NCBI GenBank assembly: GCA_027625915.1
Contig: JANTQA010000029.1
Coordinates: 2,480,001 to 2,544,000, forward strand
Length of the DNA stretch: 64,000 nt
Direction: 5' to 3'
DNA from: Anaeramoeba flamelloides
Lineage: Eukaryota; Metamonada; Anaeramoebidae
In this document: positions 37,601 through 47,480 of the stretch, piece by piece
Layout: every line of letters starts with the position of its first letter
Position numbering within the stretch: the stretch's first letter is position 1
The notes under the pieces: generated by a model
Database searches by the model: none
Told to the model about the DNA's origin: nothing
Seen by the model: the letters and a program-made list of their open reading frames with translations, nothing else
Made by a program: the position numbers and the translations under genes

Positions 37601-38037
37601 TTAGAATTCATTTTGAGTATTTTATATGACTAAAATTCAATTTTTAAATTTATTTGTCAAATTAAAAACTTTTTAAAAATTAAAATTAATTTTTGAACAA
37701 AATAAAAAAATCCAAAGAAACGAAATTTTCTAAGAGATACAATAAAAATTATCTTAAAAACTCATACCCAACAACAACTATAACAGCAAAAATCTTTAAA
37801 TATTGCTTTATCTTTTAAATATATCCAAGATAAGAGGAATTATTACATAATTAAGAGACACTATTAATTGAAAATTTCAGAACACATTTTGAGGTTTAAG
37901 AAAAACTATCCATACTTTAATGATCAGAACTTTAAAGAGAAGAAACTCTAACAACCATTCATTTCTTTATAAAAATAACAAATTAATTCTAAATAGAGAA
38001 AAAATAAACCACAAATTTTTAATCGAGGTCGTTTCAT
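34685..38037. other. Gene-free, extremely AT-rich stretch
   Basis: No gene seen on either strand. A purine-only A/G tract lies at about 36150-36228. No RNA gene recognised. This is the longest feature-poor region of the window. Confidence 0.5.
36157..36228. repeat. A-rich polypurine tract with regular G
   Basis: About 72 bases of A interrupted at intervals by single G, once GG and once C, in AAAAAG-like units. Simple-sequence DNA; such tracts often exclude nucleosomes, which is inference. Confidence 0.6.
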
Positions 38038-38346
38038 ATTGTGTCGTATTTTTCCTTCTTAGCTGATCGATCTTCAACCTTATATAGATTTTAATAGTAG
38101 CTTAATAATGGATTTTCTAATTGTTTTTTTTTCCAAAATCCCAATTTAAGAATCTAAGAAAAATACGCTGGTAGGTGTATAATACTCACTTTTGATATCT
38201 GAGTTCTCAATTTTCAGCTCCCTTTCATTCAGTTACCCAAAAAAATTAAAAATAAATTTTTTAAAAGCTCCCAATAAAGCCAATATTAAAATCCAAACAA
38301 GGTTGAAGATCGATCAGGAAAGAAGGAAAATAACATGCCACAATAT
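38038..38346. repeat. Inverted-repeat element upstream of QNG1
   Basis: Arm 38038-38098 and arm 38281-38346 are inverted copies sharing CTGATCGATCTTCAACCTT, TTTTCCTTCTT and GATTTTAATA. The element ends about 120 bp before the QNG1 start. A fragment similar to one arm occurs near 9246-9287, in the 5' flank of the 14-3-3 gene. It could contribute regulatory sequence, which is only inference. Confidence 0.65.
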
Positions 38347-38468
38347 CAAATAAATGATAACCTTTTTTCCAGTTCCTAAGGGATTGTAAACCTTAAAAAC
38401 TAAATGTGAATAATATAAAGGATAATTTATTTTTTCATTTTTTGGTTTATTATTTTTTTTTCTGAAAA

Positions 38469-39473
38469 ATGACTAATCCTGTCTTAGAATCGGCCTCTTT
38501 TATCAATTCAATTTCTGAACACGTGAGTGTTGACCTCGAAAATGTAAAAAAATTAGCACAAATGCTGAGCAAGGAATTTGAGCAAAAAACGTATAGCATC
38601 AAAACATGGAAAACACACCCACTTCACCCATCTGAAATGAACCCCCAAAGTGCGATGTGGATCTTTGTGATTGACACATTAAATTTTTCATTATATGAGC
38701 CCTTTTCCATTGACTACAATGGCAAAAGGTATACGGGATACTGGGCGTTATGCGCAGCAGTCAATCGTGCGCTTGACAATGGGATTGATTTATTAGATGC
38801 AAATGTTCTCAAGAACATTTCTGATGAGCAAATAAAGCAAATATTTGCATCACAAACGGGTGGAATCCCACAGCCTGAAAGAAGAAGAATCAATTTACAA
38901 GAAGCAGGAAAAGTGCTTTTAGAGAAATTCGAAGGATCTGTTGAGCAGTTAATCCGATCAGCCAATGGCGATTGCTTGCAGTTTCTTTCAACAATTGTCT
39001 CAAATTTTTCTTCTTATAACGATATTGCACAAATCAAGAACCGAACAGTTTCAATTTTTAAACGAGCACAGATACTAATCGCGGATTTGTGGGCTTGCTT
39101 TGAGGGAGAAGGACTGGGCCATTTCCAGAATATTGATTTGCTCACAAGCTTTGCCGATTACCGTGTCCCGCAATCACTGCGATTCTTTGGGCTTCTTCAA
39201 TACGACACAGCCTTATCACAAATGCACCTTGAAAACAATGGCAACATCGAAAAAGGATCAATTTATGAAGTGGAAATACGTGGGAATACAATATGGGCGA
39301 TCGAATTATTAAAAAAACAAATTATTGCATGCTTAGGTGAAAAAAACATTCAGCAAAATGGTATTATTGTAAACCCAATACTAATTGATTTTTATCTTTG
39401 GGACTACGCGAAAAAAAATAAAGAGCAGATTTCAAAAATTCCAATACATTTTTGTGAAACATGGTTTTACTAA
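38469..39473 (+). CDS. QNG1: Queuosine 5'-phosphate N-glycosylase/hydrolase (Q salvage, DUF2419 family)
   Basis: Releases queuine from queuosine 5'-phosphate so that the base can be re-inserted in tRNA wobble position 34. Single exon, 334 residues, close to the human protein (C9orf64, about 341). Family blocks in order are MWIFVIDTLNFSLY (about 57-71), YTGYWALCAAVNRALDNGI, an EAGKVLLEKFEGS segment, IFKRAQILIADLWACFEGEG, ADYRVPQSLRFFGLLQYD, YEVEIRGNTIWAIELL, and LIDFYLWDYAKKNKEQISKI near the C terminus. Start at ATG 38469, preceded by a T-rich leader; the next in-frame Met would cut into the conserved region. Intronless and visibly less AT-rich than its surroundings, but so are other coding exons here. 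The partner enzyme, eukaryotic tRNA-guanine transglycosylase, is not in the window. High confidence. Confidence 0.95.
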   Translation: MTNPVLESASFINSISEHVSVDLENVKKLAQMLSKEFEQKTYSIKTWKTHPLHPSEMNPQSAMWIFVIDTLNFSLYEPFSIDYNGKRYTGYWALCAAVNRALDNGIDLLDANVLKNISDEQIKQIFASQTGGIPQPERRRINLQEAGKVLLEKFEGSVEQLIRSANGDCLQFLSTIVSNFSSYNDIAQIKNRTVSIFKRAQILIADLWACFEGEGLGHFQNIDLLTSFADYRVPQSLRFFGLLQYDTALSQMHLENNGNIEKGSIYEVEIRGNTIWAIELLKKQIIACLGEKNIQQNGIIVNPILIDFYLWDYAKKNKEQISKIPIHFCETWFY

Positions 39474-40119
39474 AAATTCAAATTCATTCAATTACATGAA
39501 CTAAAGGATTGGTGGTGTGCTTAAGAATAGAATAAACTATCATTGTTTTTACTTTAATTATTTTCTCTTTTTGAATTTCAAATTATGTTGTGTCTCTTTT
39601 GAAAAGAAAATCAACTTTACTGTTCATTTCATAATAAACAGATCAAAAATTTCATTCAGCTTTCCAAAAAATCACATTCCAAGAATTAAAATAAATCACC
39701 AAAGTTCCCAATTCCTAAGGACGTAAATGAATTATTCTTCTTTTAAGATTATTAAAAAAAAGGAAAGTAACATGATTTATAGACTTTTTTTTTTGGAAAG
39801 CTGAATGAAAATTTTGTTCAATTTATTTTTCAACTAACAGCATCATTAGAATACTGTTAAATTCTAAAAAAAAAAATAATCATTTTTATTTTTATTTCGG
39901 AGTGTAAATGATCTGTAAAAAATTAATATCTAAACTTGACGAACTTTGAATTTTGAATTTATTGTTACTCAATTACAGTTTCTATATTATCTAGTGGTTT
40001 ATTTGAATAAAAATTAAATATTCTGTAAAATTATTTGATATTTGATTTGCTTTTTTATTTTTTTGTTTACTCCTTTGAATTTTTCTTTTAAAGAATTAAA
40101 TTAAATTATATTTAAGAAA
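39474..40119. other. Spacer between QNG1 and the coiled-coil gene
   Basis: Holds a family D MITE (39636-39837) and otherwise AT-rich sequence that presumably includes the terminator of QNG1 and the promoter of the next gene. Confidence 0.5.
39636..39837. mobile_element. Family D MITE, copy 3
   Basis: Left end ATAAACAGATCAAAAATTTC then ATTCAGCTTTCC; right end GGAAAGCTGAATGAAAATTT then TGTTCAATTTATTTT. Same family as 25479-25699. Confidence 0.78.
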
Positions 40120-41022
40120 ATGAATCTTAAACGAGAAATTGAAACCCACACAACCTGTGACCAAGATCTGATTGCTCTCAAAGAGAATAATTTTAAACAA
40201 ACAAGACCAAATTTTGAGATCTTTAAAAAAGAAATATTAAAATTGATTGAACAGAATCAGCAATTAAAAAATGAAAGCAAAGTAATGAGACAAAAGATTG
40301 ATCTCTGTAGTAACCAATTAAGAGAGGAACAAACCGAGAAACACAAAATACAAGAAGAATACCATCACGAACTCAAGCTTCTTACAGATCAAATTGAAGA
40401 ATTAGAAAGTAAAGTTTTACAAAATAAAGAACAAAAAAAGATTAATCAACAAATCAGGAATGAAAAAAAAGAAAAGGAGACAAAAAAAATAATAAAAAAA
40501 AACCAAATTTTAATTGAATTGAGGACGAAAAATCATCGCTTAGAAGATCTTTTAACAAAAGCACAAACCAAAAACGAAGAATCTGAAATTGCTTATCAAG
40601 AATTAGACCAAAAAATTCTCAAATTAGCAGAAGCTGTCCAACAACTCGAGGAGCACATTAATCAATTAAACAAGATCAAAAATATTAATAATAAGAATTT
40701 TCAAAAGATCAAACAAACCCATTTACAATTCATCAAATCAATCAATTTGTATGAACAAGAGATTCTCAAAAAAAAAGAGAATGATAAACTAATCACTGAT
40801 CAAATAATAAATCTCCAATTCCAGCTAAATGAAAAACAAAAGGAAAACAAGCAATTTAAATTAAAAGAAAGTCAATCCAATACAAGAATTGAAACAATGG
40901 AAATTCAAACTCGAGAATTATTGAAAAAAAATCAAAAATTGACTGTAGAAAATCTTTCAATTGTCGAAGAAAAAACAAAACTCATTCAAATTATCAAAAA
41001 TTATATCAAAAAATGCAAATAA
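40120..41022 (+). CDS. Coiled-coil protein of unknown function
   Basis: Single exon, 300 residues, starting at ATG 40120 and ending TAA. Composed almost wholly of Glu, Lys, Gln, Asn, Ile and Leu with heptad spacing from about residue 35 to the end, so it should be one long or segmented coiled coil. Examples are LLTDQIEELESKVLQNKEQ and LAEAVQQLEEHINQLNKIKN. There is no proline after about residue 31, and no membrane segment, signal peptide or catalytic motif. Such proteins are usually structural, at cytoskeleton, centrosome or vesicle-tether sites, but nothing here chooses between them. No intron needed. It follows QNG1 by 646 bp on the same strand, with a MITE between, and a functional link is not indicated. 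Its low-complexity composition would make similarity searches unreliable. Confidence 0.75.
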   Translation: MNLKREIETHTTCDQDLIALKENNFKQTRPNFEIFKKEILKLIEQNQQLKNESKVMRQKIDLCSNQLREEQTEKHKIQEEYHHELKLLTDQIEELESKVLQNKEQKKINQQIRNEKKEKETKKIIKKNQILIELRTKNHRLEDLLTKAQTKNEESEIAYQELDQKILKLAEAVQQLEEHINQLNKIKNINNKNFQKIKQTHLQFIKSINLYEQEILKKKENDKLITDQIINLQFQLNEKQKENKQFKLKESQSNTRIETMEIQTRELLKKNQKLTVENLSIVEEKTKLIQIIKNYIKKCK

Positions 41023-42054
41023 ACATTGTAATATTATTAAAAGTAATCAGGAATTTTATTATTTTGATAATGATTGTGTTGATATTTTTTTAATCTTTAT
41101 TAGTTTTTTTGATCAACAATTCCCTTTCAATTATTAATCTTTAAATAAGAGCTAATATTCTTTTTGGTTCAATTACTGGAAATTAGAAAAAATAACTAAT
41201 ACCGAAATTTTAGTGAAAGACACAAGATATAAAATTATGACTGTTTAAAAAAAAAACCATTCTGAAAAAATACAAGAAAAGTTAATAATTTGGATGTTTT
41301 ATTCTTATATATATATATATATATATATAAGTATGTGATAGAAATTCTGTTCTATCAATTTTAACATAAATATTTTCATTTAAAAATATTAAGCAATATT
41401 ATTATTTTTTTTCCTCAAGTATTAATACAATTAATATTTTTCGTATTATATATAAAAAGAATTTTATAACCAAACTTCACTTTTATTTAATGACTTATTT
41501 GTTGGGAAATTTATTCCATCTGATTGTATTGTTTTAAAATTAAATAAAAATTTCAACCAATGTTCATTTTGTGTTAATCCAAAAAAAAATTTCCAATTAT
41601 CCATTTTACCAAGATCATATTTATTCTTAAAAACCTATTTTTTTGTTATATATATATATATAAGTAAATAAAAGAAAGAGAAAGAGAATAGAATTTATTA
41701 ATTAAAATAATAAACAAAAATCAAAAAAAAAAAAAAAAAATATTTCTTTTCAATTTTTGATGTGTTGTAAGTATTGTCAAAGAGTTTATTTTTCAGTATT
41801 TAACTTTGATTTAAAAATTAAATTCCTTTATTAAAGGGGTTGAGTTGTGTTGGATATTAGAACCAAATTTTTTAAAGTTTGTTTGTTTTTTATTATTGGT
41901 TATCAAAATTTCCCAATTTTTCAGAAAAACAAGAAAATCTTATTTTATCCTTTTTAATAAAAATCGAGAAACTTAAAAATATTATGAAATGCCCTGAATG
42001 AGTTAAAAATACTTTTTTTGATCTAATATCCTTCTTTATTGGTTCGATTTGGAA
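41023..42054. other. Non-genic AT-rich stretch
   Basis: No gene. TA microsatellites at about 41309-41328 and 41649-41662. Confidence 0.5.
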
Positions 42055-42240
42055 ACAATCACCTTGTTATGTTACGAGTTTGGTCTGGAAGAACGAGAAA
42101 TATGATATTGTTCGGAGCGATATAAGGTTATGTTGAGGAGTTGGAAGAACGATGATTAATATAATCTTAGCACCAGAACAATCTCATATTTTGAATTTGG
42201 AAGGAGATCCAAAACGAGGAAACATAAAAGGTGATTGTTG
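42055..42240. repeat. Foldback element with GC-richer ~60-bp arms
   Basis: Arm 42055-42113 and arm 42176-42240 are imperfect inverted copies: CAATCACCTTGTTATGTT against the complement of ACATAAAAGGTGATTG, and AAATATGATATTGTTC against GAACAATCTCATATTTT. The spacer of about 62 bp is not AT-only. Single copy in the window. Could be a MITE or a structured RNA; no way to decide from one copy. Confidence 0.65.
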
Positions 42241-42487
42241 AACAAATGAAACAATATGAGACGCTATTTATTTTTGGAAAAAACAGATCTAACTCTACAA
42301 AACAATAAACAAACAAACCAAAACAACTAATTTGTTATTTTACAATGGTACTTTGAAGATCTTTTTCTTCAAAGGATCTTTTTCTCTCAAATGGATTTAT
42401 CGAAAACACTGAAGTTAAATTTTACATTTTTTCCATTGGAGACAAAACTTGGTTTAAATTCATACAGAAACAAACTAAACTATTTTT

Positions 42488-43167
42488 CAGTCAAAGGGGC
42501 CCAGTTGTAATGGTATAATACATGTGTTTAAAGGGTTTGCATAGATATTAGAAGAAAAATTTTATTTTGGAAATTTTCAAAATTGAAATCATTTTTTAAC
42601 ATTTTTACACATTTATGTTTTTTTTTTCGATTTTGTTTTAAAAAGTCATTCAGTTGTAAAAATTTTTTTATTGCGAGATCAATAGTCACTTGGTAAAAAA
42701 GTGTTATTCTAAGGTCATTGAAACCATGTAAAGATTGTTGAGAAATCATATTGATTTCTATTGGGATTTTATTCGATCTTTGATCCTGATATTTGTTTAA
42801 TACATGTGAAAAATTTTTCACTACATTTTCATTTCCTTTTTCAAATAGAGGCCACAAATACCAACAAACTTTGTTTGGGGGCTTAATTTCTAAAAGAAAA
42901 GTATGGGAAATGAAGTGATTTTTGTTTCATATTTATTATTCAAATACCAGTAGAAGTTCAAAACGAACATCGTTGTTTTTCTCAATAGTGACCTAAGAAT
43001 TTGAGTTTTTCTATTTTTAAGAAAATTTATTGATTAATTAGTTTTCTTTCAGACATATATCAACAATTCTTTGAGGTCTATTATTCTGTTTATTTCTTAT
43101 TTGTTCTTCAAAGGTCAATTATATAAAATAATTGATATTTGAAAAAAACGTTGGTCCCCTTTGACTG
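42488..43167 (+). repeat. Family G element, copy 2 (680 bp, no family B insert)
   Basis: Starts CAGTCAAAGGGGCCCAG and ends GGTCCCCTTTGACTG, a clear terminal inverted repeat. Collinear with 678-1826 apart from the family B insertion there, so it serves as the empty site. The 109-codon minus-strand frame at 42528-42857 has no recognisable domain but partly parallels the 85-codon frame at 937-1194 (shared FEKGNEN and VKNF), so a decayed element-encoded peptide is possible. Confidence 0.75.
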
Positions 43168-43986
43168 AAACAGAGTTTAGATCTTCCAACTTTTCAATGA
43201 GTCTCTATCTCCCCTTTTATTTTCCGTTTGTCAGCCAATTCTCGAAAATGATCAAACTACAAAATCTGTATTCGTCTATTGTGTGTTCTTAACAGTGACT
43301 GATTTTGAGCATTCCTCCAAAATTTCTTAAATTGACATTGTAAAATAAAATGTTTTTTTTTTTTTCTTTTCAAAATTTGTAATAATGTTTTTTTTCTCAT
43401 TTTCAAAATCTTTTATTAATGGTCTCTTCTCTCTTTTTTCTTTAGAAAAAAAGAGACCAAACGTTTTTAATTTTTTTAAAAATGATATTGATTTCTTTTA
43501 AAGAAAACCAAAAATGCTGTTTGATTTGTTACATTGTTTTTAAACAAAGAAAGGGAATTCATTCAATTTCCAACCTTTACGGGAAAATTGAAGGACTTTT
43601 TTCTTTGTTGTCTATTGATCAAGTCATTGGGATACTTGAACCAAATTAATTTTCCAATGTCGTAAATCCTAGAGCGCGTCGATCTTTTGGGATTTATGAA
43701 ATTAAAAATTCGTAAAATAATTTGGTTAAACTCTTCTAAAATAACTTTAAATAACATTTTTAAAGTCTAATTTATTATTGGTAAAATGCTTCTTATTTTA
43801 TCCAAATTGAATCGGAAAATTAGAAGATCAGAAAATTTTCAACCTTTGTCTAATTGCTATGGATTTCCCAACATCTTTCCACAGTGACTACAATACTATC
43901 CTAAACTTTTTTGAGATACAATCACTTTCTTATCAGTAGTTATGAGGAATTATATAATTAAAATTTTACAAATAAAAAGTTTGAGT

Positions 43987-44024
<38 letters not shown>

Positions 44025-45221
44025 TAGATAACCTTTTAATGTTTTTGTAAATAACGATTTCAGAAAGTAGTATTTTTTCAAAAAAATAAAATGAAATCTT
44101 GTTGAAATCCTAAATTTTTTTTTTTGTAATTTGTGTTTCGACTTATGAAATGTTTGTTTTAACCTCATGTTAACAATTAATTAATTTGGGTATATTTCTT
44201 TAATTCAGTATTTTACACATTTCCAATTTAAAACAAAAAAAAGTTAACAATCATTTTTATTAATAATTCAGTTAATTCTTGAAAATGGAGTCTCATATTT
44301 TTAGTTTTATGTTGGAAAATCTTGATTTTGAAAGAAATTTTTTTTTTTGGTATTATTTTTAATTATTAAGAATACAATTCAAATATCAGTAAATAAAATT
44401 AATTGGGTATAGGTGATTCAATAAATGAATATTCGATAGAAGCTTAACTACAGTTTATCAATTAAATTGAGATCTATTTCAGCAAAAAAATTTTTCTTTA
44501 AGGTTTGAAAAAGTTGTTTTCTTGTTTTCAAAATGTAAAAAAAAAAATTAACAAACAATTTTGAATTTTAAATGTTTTTTGAACAAATTGTTTGGACTTA
44601 TTTACAAGAATCACTATTACAATTTAAATCATTTTTGACAGGAAAAAATTGGTTTTGAATTTTGAGGACAAAATTAACTAATTCCCAAATATCTTCAAGA
44701 AAATTTTATTTTGAAAAATCGAATTTCATCTTAAAACAAAAACAAAATTTCTTTGGTAAAATTTTTACATGACTTTAAAACTTTAATTATTATAACTATC
44801 CTTCTTAAAAAAAATACAATTATTTTTTAATTAAGTTGGATAAATCATTTTTTTGGTTAACCAAAAGTTTTATCTCAAAAAAAAAAAAAAATCTTTATAT
44901 TAATATTTGTTGCAACAAAACTATTTATTGTGCAATAATGAAAATAGTAATAAAGTAAAAATTTTTTATAATGTAAGTCATCAATTTGAATTTAATCGTT
45001 TTCTTTTTCAGAAAAAAAGGAAAAAAAAAAATAACTTCACTCAAAAAATTTTCTTTTCTGGATTTCTTAGTTGAACAGAATTTTTTGAAACTTGGCATCG
45101 ACAAAATTTATTGAGTAGAGAATATCACCAATAACATATTTTGAAAATTTTATCCTGTTTTTTTTTTTTTATTTATTTTTGAAGAGAGAAAATTACTTTT
45201 CTACTTACTTTAGTTAAGTTT
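43168..45221. other. Non-genic AT-rich stretch
   Basis: No gene recognised. A TA repeat of about 32 bases lies at 43990-44021, followed by GATAGATA. Open frames of 60-64 codons here lack family or splice support. Confidence 0.5.
43989..44022. repeat. TA dinucleotide microsatellite
   Basis: About 16 TA units followed by GATAGATA. Longest of several TA tracts in the window (others near 641, 11640, 12774, 41309). Confidence 0.85.
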
Positions 45222-45909
45222 TCCATAATTCGAAAGAATAGAGTAAAATCAAAGATTTTTCTCTATTCTTTTGAATTTCGGAAAAGCCAGGTACTCTACG
45301 ACACTCTACGGCACTTGACGGGCACTTTTCGTTCGGTTTTTTTTTTTACTTTTTGGAATAAACTGAAAATTTAAATAAATTCTCGGTTTTGACAGGAATG
45401 GAATTGTATTTTATGTGTTAATGGTTTTCAGTGTTAAATCCAAAGATGAAAATGAATTTAAATTTTCGGTTTATTTCAAAAATTAAAAAACAACTAACGA
45501 AAGTGTCTGTCAAGTGCCGTAGAGTGCCTAGGTTTTTTTTAATTTTTGAAATAAACCGAAAATTTAAATTAATTTTCGGTTTATTTCTAAATTAAAAAAA
45601 ACCTAACGGCGCTTTTCTTTAAGTTTTCTGTTTTATTAGTAAAATCTATTGATTTTCGTTAGGTTTTTTTTACTTTAGAAATAAACCGAAAATTTTAATA
45701 AATTTTCCGTTTATTTCTAAAGTAAAAAAAACCGAGAACACTTCACAAATAAAATAGAAAACCTCAAAAAAACCTAGAACACTTCACAAATAAACAGAAA
45801 ACTCAAGAAAACCTAACGGAAAGTGTCCTAGGTTTTTTTTTACTTTTTGGAATAAACCGAAAATTTCTCAAATTTTCTGTTTATTTCAAAAATTAAAAAA
45901 AACCTAACG
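45222..45909. repeat. Family C palindrome cluster 3 (richest cluster)
   Basis: Hairpin module at 45222-45289 around AAAATCAAAGATTTT with arms ending in TTTTCC and GGAAAA. Palindromes of about 80 bp at 45527-45609, 45657-45733 and 45827-45909, plus one at 45329-45499 split by about 85 bp of other sequence. Between them are linkers such as CACTCTACGGCACTTGACGG and GAACACTTCACAAATAAA. The cluster ends about 480 bp from the 3' end of the DHHC gene. Confidence 0.88.
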
Positions 45910-46391
45910 GAAAAATCAAAAAAAAAAATATTTATTTCAATTTAAATCAATAAATAATTCTTTAATAGTCAAAAGAATTGATTATCTATTTGAAAGATAC
46001 TTATTAAATTTAAAATGCTATTAAAATATAATAAAATAACCACTTAGCTAGAAGCAAAAAAGTTTTCAAATTTTTTTTCTAAATATTTGAAAAAAATTAT
46101 TAATAGAACATAGAAAATTGGATTTTTCCAACTTAAAAAGTAAAATATCTTTCAAAATATTTTTTGATCAAAGATTTCTTATTAACCAATAGTGTTTATT
46201 CTAATCGAAGTTATTAAAAAGTGAAAAATTAAAAAACATTTATTGTTTTTTTTTGAAAAACACAAGCTAAATTTTCGAAATGGGTTAAGGTTGTCAACAT
46301 GAGTTATTTACGTCACTGGATATAAAATTTCCTTTTGTTTTTCAAAACAAATTGATCTTATTTTCTGAATTTTTCAATTGATGGCTTTAAT
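45910..46391. other. Spacer at the 3' side of the DHHC gene
   Basis: AT-rich, no gene or repeat recognised; contains the presumed 3' end signals of the minus-strand DHHC gene. Confidence 0.4.
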
Positions 46392-47480
46392 TTATTTTTT
46401 AAGACGTTTTACAAATACGGTCCAGATTCGGATGATTCTATCTTGTAAAAATGAAAAGAAAAGAAATTTTCTCAATAGTCCACCATTCTGTCCTGAGCAA
46501 AATATAACGATCGTTGTGAAAATCTGAGTCAAATTATCATTTCTGCATAGAGAGTTGACAATTCTCAATACAACTTCTTCTCGCAGAAGTGATCGTTCTT
46601 GAAAATAAACAAAAGATTTTTCTTGTTTTCTTTTCTCGTGAAAATGAAATAAAAAATCAGAACACTCCAAAATGTTTTGACGAGTAACTTTCTTTGTCTC
46701 GAAAACAAAAACTGAAAAAGAAAGTTTCGGATTAAAAAAACATACTTTTCCCTTTTTTTTTGATTCCTTTTCGGCTTCTCGATTTTCATAAAAGTCAATT
46801 GTAGTTTGGTTTGTTAAGGCTAAGTAAGTGTGCCAAAATAATAGGAATGAAATGCAAATTAAGACAGAACCACAGATAATAAAAGCAAAAGTAAAGTTTG
46901 AATATTCTGGGATCGAAGTTGACTTTAACCAGCCAATGTCAACGAGGAAAGCAGGTAGTGTGCACAGAACGACATATAGGCAACCTAAAGAGAGATACAT
47001 TAGGAACTGAAGAAAGAATTTGTGATTATAATGGCCAACACAGTCATTGATCCAGACACAGTAATGGTCCATTTTCAGCACGCACTTCCCCGTGACACTG
47101 TCATGGTGCGATCTTGGTGGCTTGATGTAATCGCATTTCTTACAATAGCGGTACTTGTGGGATAACCCTTGTTTGATTCGATTCATCTGCTCGGTCGTTT
47201 TAAGTCCTAAGGGCACCGATCCTGGCTTTGTTCGAAGCACTTTATAATAAGAATACAGGACACCAAATGATAACCAAAGCGAACAAGCTAAATGGGCAAG
47301 TAAGAGCGGAAATTTCATCGTCATTAAATAGGGAAAATAGTATTTAAAATACGTGAAGATTACACCAAAGATTAAAACAAACGCAAATAAAATTGAGAAG
47401 ATCCCTAGTACTTTTAAAACAATTGTTTTAATTGTATGAAAGTTTAGCCCATTGTTGGATAAAATTTGCATCAATTCCAT
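46392..47480 (-). CDS. DHHC-family protein S-acyltransferase, DHYC variant with a degenerate second zinc site
   Basis: Integral membrane enzyme family that palmitoylates cysteines. Single-exon model, 362 residues, ATG at 47480. Hydrophobic segments lie at about 22-45 and 57-78, then the Cys-rich domain 111-158, then helices at about 158-182 and 195-220, followed by NQTTIDFYENRE (the TTxE motif with Asp). Cys-rich domain: C113-x2-C116, H125-H126, C133, D138-H139-Y140-C141, C147. Two positions that are normally Cys are D127 and T130, and the third residue of DHHC is Tyr. By comparison with human DHHC20, three of the four ligands of the second zinc site are gone and all four of the first remain. 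The catalytic Asp, His and Cys are kept. Yeast Akr1 is also DHYC. The sequence after residue 245 is poorly conserved; a possible 34-nt intron (46745-46712) would change the tail. Confidence 0.9.
   Translation of the reverse strand: MELMQILSNNGLNFHTIKTIVLKVLGIFSILFAFVLIFGVIFTYFKYYFPYLMTMKFPLLLAHLACSLWLSFGVLYSYYKVLRTKPGSVPLGLKTTEQMNRIKQGLSHKYRYCKKCDYIKPPRSHHDSVTGKCVLKMDHYCVWINDCVGHYNHKFFLQFLMYLSLGCLYVVLCTLPAFLVDIGWLKSTSIPEYSNFTFAFIICGSVLICISFLLFWHTYLALTNQTTIDFYENREAEKESKKKGKVCFFNPKLSFSVFVFETKKVTRQNILECSDFLFHFHEKRKQEKSFVYFQERSLLREEVVLRIVNSLCRNDNLTQIFTTIVIFCSGQNGGLLRKFLFFSFLQDRIIRIWTVFVKRLKK

Noticed and set aside
40120..41022. Assigning the coiled-coil protein to a named family such as myosin tail or kinetochore protein
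   Set aside because: Coiled coils match each other by composition; there is no head domain or specific motif.
46712..46745. A 34-nt intron in the DHHC gene (GTATGT donor, TTTTTCAG acceptor)
   Set aside because: Much shorter than any other intron here. Removing it shifts frame to another tail of no clearer conservation, while reading through gives a GKVxFFNP stretch resembling the family. Left as a possibility only.
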